DNA from: Anisus vortex
Taxonomy: Eukaryota; Mollusca; Gastropoda; Planorbidae
Direction of reading: 5' to 3'
Assembly: GCA_949126835.1 (NCBI GenBank)
Contig: OX421494.1
Location: 20,189,196 to 20,253,195 of the forward strand
DNA length: 64,000 nucleotides
The position numbers and the translations under genes were made by a program. The notes below the pieces were generated by a model. The model saw only the letters and a program-made list of their open reading frames with translations. It was not told the origin of the DNA and did not search any database. Shown in pieces: positions 55,727 to 64,000 of the stretch (position 1 is the stretch's first letter; the number at the start of each line of letters is the position of its first letter).

Positions 55727-55841
55727 CTCGAGCTTTAATTTTACATTGGCTTAGACATGACTTTATGCTCACAAGGAATAACAACATACCAATAACAAAA
55801 TGTACAATTCTGACTACTATGTGACACATTAATTTCAACAT
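55727..55841 (-). CDS. Candidate signal-peptide exon for the neuropeptide-like gene
   Basis: On the minus strand an ATG opens MLKLMCHIVVRIVHFVIGML + LFLVSIKSCLSQC, a strongly hydrophobic signal-peptide-like start. A possible donor CGAG|GTCATA ends it in phase 1, which would fit the phase required by the exon at 51418 and restore Gly-Phe-Arg-Phe. The donor is weak (GTCATA), and the intron would be 4.3 kb. This is a hypothesis. Confidence 0.3.
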
Positions 55842-56779
55842 TCAAGTAATAGTTTTACTAATGACTTATTCTTGAACTATTGTGCCTGAAATCCAAAAAA
55901 TTAAGGCATGCCAAACTGAGTAACCGGCTCTCGGTCACACGGGTAACCCGGAATTTTCAAATTTTTTGTAAGGTCATAAAACCCGTTTCCAGGTCCAGTG
56001 GTGAGATTCGGTAAAAATTTTAAACAGACTTTTTTCATAAAATTAAAATGTGGTACAGTACAGTTAGTCAATATAAAATGTTTGACGCCATAAAAATGAG
56101 TGCTAGCTGATTGACCACACATGGACATTTCGAAATTGACCGTTAGAATCTAAAACCCATTTAATGTGTGTTAATTCAACTAGGTCATAAAGGTGGGTAT
56201 CTTTTTTTGTTATTATTTTATTTTGTCTTACACCCAGTCATGCAAATAGGGAAAAACCCGCTATAAAAATCAGATATTCACAACATTAAAAAAGTGATTT
56301 TTTAAGATCGTATTTTTTTTTTTAATGGATCATACTTTAAGAAGACCAAAAAGAACTATCGACTACACAAACACTATTTCGCTAGTAGGCCTAACCTACA
56401 GGACCTGTATTCTTTTTTAATTGAGTTTTTTTTTTATGGATTAAATATCGATTTTCAATCAAATATTTTACGCTGTTTTTTTGTTGTTGTTTAAAAGTTT
56501 ACACATCATCTTGGGCCGTTTTTTTTTTTAAACAAATCCATCACCGAAAACCCGATGGCGGTAGATTTATGTGGTTCTACATGCACGTCCAAGGTGCGTG
56601 TAAATAATACATGATAATATCGAATTTTCTTTAAAATTGCAGTCCTATACCTTACTTTCGTTTTCACGCATAAAAGCCAATCAATCAATGTTAAAAGGAA
56701 AAAAAACAACTACTCCACAAAGTATTTAGGCTATTAGTTTCACTCACCTTTATATAAATTATTTTGGAACATTTTTCAA

Positions 56780-57072
56780 ACACTATTTTATATAGCGCTA
56801 TTCATAACAATTAGTCTTCGAATGCGCTTTACTATTTACCCAATGCTATTTAAAATAAATCGAATACGTATGTTTTAAATGTTCTTTTTAAGATGCCAAT
56901 ATTATCTGCTTGTTTAATTTTGTTCGGAAGTTGTGCTTCGACACCGTAGGAGCGAGCTGCAAATGTTTTTTTTTTTGTTTTCTTTGGTACCGGGGTACCT
57001 TGAGTTGTTGATGAATTCTGTTTGAACGCACCTGTTTTCTCCTATGTTTCTAGCTCAACCATGGATCTGAAG
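56780..57072 (-). mobile_element. LINE RT C-terminus, 3' half
   Basis: The minus-strand translation reads RSMVELET, then KTGAFKQNSSTTQGTPVPKK, AARSYGVEAQLPNKIKQADN and IGILKRTFKTYVFDLF. This is a diverged non-LTR RT C-terminus continuing the element at 58752. A TATAGCGCTATTCATAAC-type tail is present. Confidence 0.75.
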
Positions 57073-58751
57073 CAGTGGCGTAGCCAGGTTTTAACGCAAG
57101 GGGGGAGCGAAATTTTCGGAAAAGGGCCCCACTTTTAGCAATTATTCCTGATTAATAGAATAACTAAGAATTCGTACGTATCAAGTGTTATAAGCAAACC
57201 CTGTGCCTCAGAATACACACACTGTACAATAGTTCAGTATTTTTTTACCATTTACGATTCTTTTTCTAGCTGCTAATAGTGATGGGAATTTCTGCAAAAT
57301 TGATTGCATCTACTGCTCATTTTTGGGATGAACATCTAGTATCGAAAAGTATTTATAGAATCAACGCGAATGCTCTAAAGCAGGGGTCGGCAACCTAAGG
57401 CACGCGTGTCAGACTTGGCACGCAGAACGATTTTCAGTGGCACGCGAAAGACTTCCAATAATATTGTTTAAGGCAAATGAAAACAATGTAAGTCCACATA
57501 ATTAGTTGGTGCTGCATGGCGAACTACATGGGAATCACTCTGGACGTCGACTGTTTTCGTTCAGGAATGTTTGTACTCAAAGCTCCCATCATTGGACTTG
57601 CAATCTGTGATTGAATCTATTGTTAAGATGGTCAATTGTATAGTTTCTAAAGTCTCTTCTAGAAGAAAGTCATACGGGTTATAGGTAAAGTCTTGGATAG
57701 ATTCTTTTCTTTTCTGGAAGCAATTAAGGTGTATCTTAATGGAGAAAAGAGACTCCGTTATTGAATGAGGAGAACTGACTGTTGAAGCCAATGCTTCTGT
57801 TACACTTAGCGACACGTTTTAGTGAGTTAAACTTCCATTTACAAGACTGGGTCCAAAAGCACTTGAAGTGTTGGGCAACTGGAATGTATTTGCATTTAAA
57901 CTGGGCATATCTTTCCGTGAAATCAATTTCAGAACATTTCACTTTTTCCCTAATTTACGACGAATTAAGTCAGATGAGCATTTTCAGAAGTACACTAGTT
58001 ATATTAAAGAAAATTAACTCGTTTGGTATCACTAGCATCATATTCGGAGAATTTACTTGAAGGGAGATAATTAACCCGTTTTCTGTACATTAATATTTCT
58101 AATATGTTTCTTTTTTGTTTCCTTTAAATTAATGGCTTACAATTTTTAACTCTAAAATGATCAAATTACACAAGATAGTTGAAAATTATATAAATATTTT
58201 ATGACTAAAGAATGTACATGTACATTTTTAAACATTAAAATAACTACCCAGGTTGTATGATTATTACGTATCTCTTCCACTTAATTATAATTTTTGATTA
58301 CTGTCTTTCGTTGAAGTTAAAATAATATGTTGAGTAAATCTCATATATTCTGAGATCAAACATTACTAGAATAATTTCTTAAATACTAAATACAAATGTT
58401 GATAACTATTAATGTGTAAGTTGAATAATGATTTTCTCTATTGCGCGCCTTTTCTTTTGGTCTTGGTCTTGCTACAGCACTAAGTAAATTGTCTTTTAAA
58501 ACTAATATATTTGATTAGTTTGACTTTCACGCTGTTGGCACGCTGAATGTTTTAAAATGATTGTAATAAATTAAATTGTTGAAATGCAATTTAAAGAAAA
58601 AAATTAGAAACAGCAAGAATTGTGCTTCGTGGCTTGTTAAAGTTATTAATTAATTTTTTTTTCCCGAAAAGGCCCTTTTTTTTTTTTTCGAAATTGGTCA
58701 TAGGGGGAGCGGCCGCTTCCTCTGCTCCCCCCCCCCCTGGCTACGCTACCG
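57073..58751. mobile_element. hAT-type element inserted in a LINE
   Basis: The left end CAGTGGCGTAGCCAGG and the right end CCTGGCTACGCTACCG form an inverted repeat. The flanks ATCTGAAG and ATCTGATG are an 8-bp duplication with one mismatch. It is related to the element at 17562. At 57381 another hAT-like left end (CAGGGGTCGGCAACC) starts inside it, but its right end was not found. Confidence 0.8.
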
Positions 58752-59180
58752 ATCTGATGTACTGGGGAGATTGACCATGAAGGCTTTTACAGAGCATAGT
58801 CAGAACTTTTAATTTTATCCTAAGTGTTATAGGTAGCCAATGCCATTTCTTTAGACAGGTTGTTGAGTTTCCTTCATTGTTCAGAACAATTTTTGCAGCC
58901 ATGTTTTGAACCTTTCGTAGTTTGTTTTTCAAATAACACTCTGGCAGTCCTATGTTCAGACAGTCTGTTTAGTCTAACTGAGAGATTACCAGGCCTACAA
59001 TTAATGTCTCACATGCCTCTTTTGTTAGAATGTTTCTAATACTTTTTATTCTCTGCAGATTCCACATTGCAGATTTACATTTGTTTTTGAATTAATCCTT
59101 GGGAGTTAGAATTTCATCAAATTATACTCCGAGATATTTTAATTGAGTTATTTTATAATATATCTTTGTTAATTAGTTTA
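58752..59180 (-). mobile_element. LINE RT remnant, 5' half
   Basis: The minus strand encodes YLGVYFDEILTPKD, then KCKSAMWNLQRIKSIRNILT, LRKVQNMAAKIVLNN and WHWLPITLRIKLKVLTMLCK + SLHGQSPQYIRS. These are hallmark blocks of non-LTR reverse transcriptases. It joins 57072 precisely when the hAT element is removed. Confidence 0.85.
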
Positions 59181-60110
59181 TAATTTGTTAGGAACAGGAA
59201 TGTTTTTATCTTTGTGTCATTTCTCTATAAGCTGCACAATGTTAGCTTTCAAGCTGTCCGCCCTGTATATAAACATCCGTTGGCTTCATTGTGTGAGAGT
59301 TAACTTCATCACCTTTCATCTTTTCATTTTAAGAATATCACAATTCATCTTTTTTTTTTTCAAATACCGTCTCAACATGAAAGAAATCTAATTAAAATCA
59401 TAAATACGAACTTCCTTCTTGGTGACAATAACCCCATTAGATGGACTCCCCCCCAGGGGCAAGCTATGCTGAAAATACCAATGTAAAAAATGACAATTGT
59501 TCAATATTCTTCTCTCTTCTTTCCGTGAGAGAAAAGAAACTTAAAAAATATTTCTTCTTTTTCTCTACGTTATTGTTTGTTTCTTTCAACCCAGCTTACA
59601 TTTCAAGTGGTCACAGGAAAGCCATCGAGTGTCTCGAAAATAGTAAATTAGATTTTCAACATTTGCTTTTGAAGCTTTGTTCTTGTTTTTCTTTTTTTTT
59701 CTCTTTCCAATTTTGTTTCTTATATTCGTGTTCTATGTAAATCTATATTCTGTGGGAAGAGGCTCTTGTTAAACCGGCGTGGTTTCTTTTATCCGGCAAC
59801 CTCCCCGAGCATTTATCTGTCAAATCAAATTAGCATGTTTCTGTAGAATAAGATTTTTATTTTATTTTTAGAGACTGGAATAAGCTATTCTAGACGGTCA
59901 AGTCTTTTTTTAAAAATATATATGTGGTATACAAAGTGAAATTTGTGTTTTTATTTCTCGGTGAAATATAGAGAGAATAAAATAGACCTAGATTCTATAT
60001 AGATTATGTATAAAAAAAATGTTGATGTGTCTCGTCTAAGTTTATGTGAACAATATTTCTTCAGTATACTTTCAAGTGTGTGCAGCCAACCTTATTTTAT
60101 GCCCCAGAAC
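59181..60110. other. Non-coding, AT-rich, nothing recognised
   Basis: T-rich tracts and short open frames without any domain or splice support. Confidence 0.5.
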
Positions 60111-60119
60111 ACACACACA

Positions 60120-60250
60120 AAGTATCCAAAATCAGACACTGCTAGTCCATAAGGAATAGCGAAGCAGCGTTTACCAGTTTACAGTGGACATGATAAGCTG
60201 TGGGATTGTGTGGCCATAGAACAATGTCCAGCTGCACTTAGTTCTCCCCT
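60120..60250 (-). mobile_element. SINE family B fragment
   Basis: GAAGCAGCGTTTACCAG and GGGATTGTGTGGCCATAGAA match, in reverse complement, AACGCTGCTTC and CTGGCCACACAATC of the copy at 39846. Confidence 0.6.
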
Positions 60251-60889
60251 AAAATGTCAATTACCTATAGGAGTTAGGAAGACTCAATGACAATGTCCCT
60301 CCCCTAATGATTCCTCCCCGGCCCCTGTTTATAAAGTTTCTAAATGTAAACAGTAACATCGTTGCTGTATTGATTTTTAACTTTGCAAAACTTAATATTT
60401 TATGTTTGTGCCGGTCGACCCTGATCCAGTTTGCCTCACGTTTGTCGAGCTGAAACTTGGCACATGATCGTGTTTCACGGGACAACACATTCTTTCAAAA
60501 TTTTCACTCACTTCCGCCTCCCTCCCAGCAACCAAACCCCCCCAAAAAATCATTTTTAATTTAAACTGTTTCTGTATTACACTTTATGTTGCGCATTTAA
60601 AAATCCTTATTGAACGCATTTTTAAATCGCAATTGAAAGCGGCTGACTGACATGTCTGTGTAAACTCACCCACACCGCAGCTAAATATGTGGGTTAGGGA
60701 TTTCCCTTTATTTTAAAATCATTTAGAAAACCCAGATTTGTTAATAACTTAGCTTTTTGCATGTTTCTTGGGAATACAGAAGAGTAAATTCATCGAAATG
60801 CTTTATGTCTAACAAAAAATGGACATACGGGTTTTATAGGAAAAAAAAACAACAACTTTCGTTTCAAGGGGAGGTTTAATTTAACTTAA

Positions 60890-60962
60890 CCCTTACAGTC
60901 CCGGGCGCGTATATAGCGGAACTGAGGGCAGCATAGATAGAAGTAGGTCGGCACGGGAAGGG
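60890..60962. mobile_element. 73-bp piggyBac-like MITE flanked by TTAA
   Basis: CCCTTACAGTCCCGGGCG at the left mirrors GTCGGCACGGGAAGGG at the right. TTAA lies directly outside each end (60886-60889, 60963-60966), the piggyBac target signature. Confidence 0.7.
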
Positions 60963-60966
60963 TTAA

Positions 60967-61845
60967 AATCATGCTATTGAAACTTCAACGTTGATCACAT
61001 CTAGCTGCCATCATACCAGCACTCTTTTTCTAAGTTTTCACGTTAAGTATCAAGTAGTAGGCTTTATGATTTGACACGATACACTACAAACAAGTTCTGA
61101 TGTCGGAATACACTTGTAGCTCCAACATTTTAACTCCACACCCAACGACTAAATCTTTATATCGGTTGTGACCCACTTTATATAATATATATATTTTGTC
61201 AATTGTACGGTGTTCAAATTCTTCCATTCAGTATTATCTTGTTTTAACTACAGTTTTTTCATGTTTTTCAAAAACCTATTTTATATGACAAAACAACAAC
61301 ACATTATGTCCAATCTATCTTCGTATCTAAATACTTATCTACGTATTAATAGCTTCTCTGCTTTTTCAACAATTGATCAATTTGTCTTTGTTTTAAGTTT
61401 TAACTACACTCTTCCAGTCTTCTAAAAACTTCAGATGAATTTTTATCAAAACTATAATATAGTCTGATGACAATTTAATATTGAGGTTGACGAAATGTAA
61501 TACTATAGATTACATGGCAGCCATTTTATTATGACTCATAATACATTCAATTTAAAAAAAGAAACAAAACAGAAATTTAACGAGGACTTTGTTGTTTTCT
61601 TTCACAAATCGAGTTTTTCGGAAATTTGAGAAATTCTGAATAAAATTAATTGACAATAATAAATGTAATTTCATTTGGCATATAATTGGTTCGGCTCAAT
61701 ATACACATTAAAAAGAAGATGGCGGGGGAGGGGGAGGGGAAAAAAGCCATTGGTTTATTGTGTCGGGTAATAAAATTGAAATTCAATGCCGACATGCTAT
61801 GCCTCTAATGGGTAATTTAATTACTCTACAAAACTAAACAGAAGG
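60967..61845. other. Non-coding, nothing recognised
   Basis: AT-rich with no supportable exon or element. Confidence 0.5.
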
Positions 61846-62084
61846 TTGGGAGATAGAAGATAATTTGAATACAGGTTTTTGAAAGCTTGGGAGATATAAG
61901 ATAATTTGAATACAGGTTTTTGAAAGCGTGGGAGATAGAAGATAATTTGAATACAGGTTTTTGAAAGCTTGGGAGATAGAAGATAATTTGAATACAGGTT
62001 TTTGAAAGCTTGGGAGACAGAAGATAATTTGAATACAGGTTTTTGAAAGCTTGGGAGATAGAAGATTTGAATACAGGTTTTTGA
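61846..62084. repeat. 41-bp minisatellite, about 6 copies
   Basis: The unit TTGGGAGATAGAAGATAATT + TGAATACAGGTTTTTGAAAG + C has rare substitutions; the last copy has a short deletion. Confidence 0.95.
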
Positions 62085-63700
62085 ACAAAACAATTTTAAA
62101 TCAGTTCTCAAGTTTTGATCAAACTTCATTTTTTTTTCTTTTATTATGAGTGGTTAAAAATGCGTAATTAATGCTTTACACTCTTTGCGTGCTTTCTAAA
62201 ACCATTAATGCTAGGTGTAACATGAGGTTCCTGATAACTGATCTGTACAAATAATTTTCTCCACAGTGTAAAATATTCTGATCGAGAAAAAAACACTCAG
62301 GCTTTAAAAAAAAAAACTGTTGGAAAAGGGTTTTTATAAAGGTCCTTAAAGATGTCCTGCACAATTTATGGTTGCCCATCCTGCACAATTTATGGTTGTC
62401 CCACCATTATAGTGATGGGCGATATGTGTGGGAAGATCACATTAAACATTGAAAGTGAAACAGTCAGATTTAAACATGAGATCCATTTGGGTACATCGTC
62501 TCCAAGCAAAGGGAGAAATAAGTTAATACTTTTTTTTTTACTTTGCTGTTTTTCAAGAAGCGTTTGGGAAAGGGAAGGTTGGGGAGGGGGTGGGGGCAAC
62601 AAAAATAAATAACTTTGGCGTTATTGCCAGAAATGGCCACTGCTGAGCCGAACACGCAGGCACGCATATACACAGACTCATAGACACACACACAGATGCA
62701 TACACACACGTGCGTGAGAGTGACATTTAATCTAGTGCTAAAAGTGGTTTTAGGTGCTAATCGGGGAAAAGTACATTTGGAAAAAAAAAACGAAACACGG
62801 TACCCGGGAACGTCTGGGTCAACAGGACGTGCCGGTCACACTTTAAGATTTGATCATCACCTGCGTGGATATTGACTTTTTGTCCACCGCCATCTCCTCG
62901 CCCCCCCCTCCCCCCCCCCCCTCCTTATGTTTGCTACAAGACCATATTAGGAATACATCTTTCGTTATGTTCTATAATGAAATGAGCCGTAGAGTGACTT
63001 CTGTATTTGCCGATGTCGGTTTATTTTAAGCGTTTACATATTTACTTTTATTGAAATTCACGTGAACGACAAACTTAAATGTCCGATAAACTAGATTATA
63101 AGGAATGGAATTTTTTAGGAGAGCTTCGCGTTGCTGAATTACTTCTTATAGTCAATATTCACTATTTACTAGATTGGCAAGTTTAAATAAAAAGAAACCA
63201 GCAAGCACGAAGTTTTAAAGTCCGTTGTATACACATAAAGGTGCAAGTACAAACAGGGGTTCGTCATTCTCGACCCAAGGCCCGCAGTTGGATGGCTGGG
63301 TTTTCGTGTTAGAAAATTTAATGGTCATCCCTGTACGACAAGCTGCTCTCTGTTGCTATACTTCTAAGAAGGAATGCTGAAGAGGCAATGGATGCTGAAT
63401 AGGCAATGAATGCTGAAAAGGCAACAAGAGGCAATTAATGCAGGCGGCATTGGTACCAGCGACTTTGAGGTTTATGCATACGATCGCTTCTGATGGCGCA
63501 CCATTTTTGTATACCAGAGACGGGAGTCTAAAAGGCAGAAGTGAGGAATCAAAAGAAAAAACGGTGGGGGGGGGGGGGTTAAAACTAAATACCAGGCTAA
63601 AAAAACTTTCCAGGAAATGCAATAGAGATTACCAGCCGCGAGCTGGAACGGAAAAATCTTTTTTTTCATCATTTTTATCCTTTCTTTCATGCTATCTCAA
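62085..63700. other. Non-coding, low-complexity tracts
   Basis: A duplicated CCTGCACAATTTATGGTTG lies at 62354 and 62379. A CA-rich microsatellite occupies about 62660-62710, C/G homopolymers lie at 62898-62920 and 63566-63578, and a small GCTGAAnAGGCAATG repeat lies at 63376-63425. No gene is supported. Confidence 0.55.
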
Positions 63701-63760
63701 TCTTCATATTTCTTCCTTTGCATTATTTCCCCATCGCTCTCTTACTCTTCATTTTCCTAC

Positions 63761-64000
63761 GCAGGACCGTCTGCTTGGAATCACCTCCCATTACAGCTTC
63801 GCCAGAGCCCTAGCTATGACACCTTCAGGAGCCGGCTGAAGACTCACCTATTTCGTCAGCAGAATTAGCGTATTACTACATATTTCGTTGTCTGTCTGTA
63901 TTCTGTAACTGTCGTCTGCGCATAGAACTGTCACCAACGGGATATGCGCTATATAAGCACCGTTATTATTATTATTATTATTATTATTACTGTCTATATG
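63761..64000 (+). mobile_element. LINE RT C-terminus with ATT tail
   Basis: The frame starting at 63761 reads AGPSAWNHLPLQLRQSPSYD, then TFRSRLKTHLFRQQN and stop TAG at 63866-63868. This is the classic non-LTR RT carboxy end. The tail GCGCTATATAAGCACCGTTA with (TTA)n follows and reaches about 63989. The upstream part is not recognisable. Confidence 0.88.

Noticed and set aside
56506..56709. Hydrophobic minus-strand start as signal exon of the neuropeptide-like gene
   Set aside because: Its usable donors end in phase 0 or 2, whereas the exon at 51418 needs phase 1.
57560..58060. Open frames inside the hAT-type element (both strands) as a transposase
   Set aside because: No DDE or hAT dimerisation motif could be recognised; frames are short and broken.
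63438..63839. 133-codon + frame as a host gene
   Set aside because: Low-complexity; the real signal there is a LINE RT C-terminus in another frame (63761-63868).

Overview
The window is eukaryotic genomic DNA: AT-rich, with short exons in consensus GT/AG introns, several transposon families and many tandem arrays. Gene content and repeat style suggest a lophotrochozoan invertebrate, probably a gastropod mollusc. That placement is inference; nothing in the sequence names the species.

Region by region: (1) 1-9519 is one giant tandem array of 14-bp and 10-bp units, almost free of C on the + strand. (2) 9587-20822 holds the last four visible exons of a + strand gene for a small two-pass membrane protein with a TMEM200-like layout. 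Its introns carry a Harbinger-like element, hAT-type elements and a hAT/LINE/hAT nest. (3) 20823-32374 is AT-rich 3'UTR or intergenic DNA with LINE and SINE copies, a GC-rich insertion inside a SINE, and a minus-strand LINE reverse-transcriptase remnant. (4) 32375-48997 is a clear TRAF7 orthologue (E3 ubiquitin ligase; RING, TRAF-type zinc fingers, coiled coil, WD40). Nineteen coding exons join in frame to give 575 codons; only the last WD40 blade is missing. Its introns contain seven minisatellites, and five of these end within 5-45 nt of a 3' splice site. (5) 50821-51418 on the minus strand holds two exons of a small, probably secreted, neuropeptide-precursor-like protein ending in an amidation-type Gly-Lys-Arg-Arg-Arg tail. 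A possible signal-peptide exon lies at 55727-55841. (6) 51.4-64 kb is mostly non-coding: a 22-bp GC-rich array, a LINE interrupted by a hAT-type element, a 73-bp piggyBac-like MITE, a 41-bp array and another LINE 3' end.

The three host genes have no evident functional link. The most unusual features are structural: tandem arrays that sit directly against splice sites, a 9.5-kb array carrying hundreds of 5'-splice-site-like motifs in the transcribed sense, transposons dated relative to one another by nesting and target-site duplications, and a tRNA-derived SINE family that shares its 3' tail with a LINE family in the same window.
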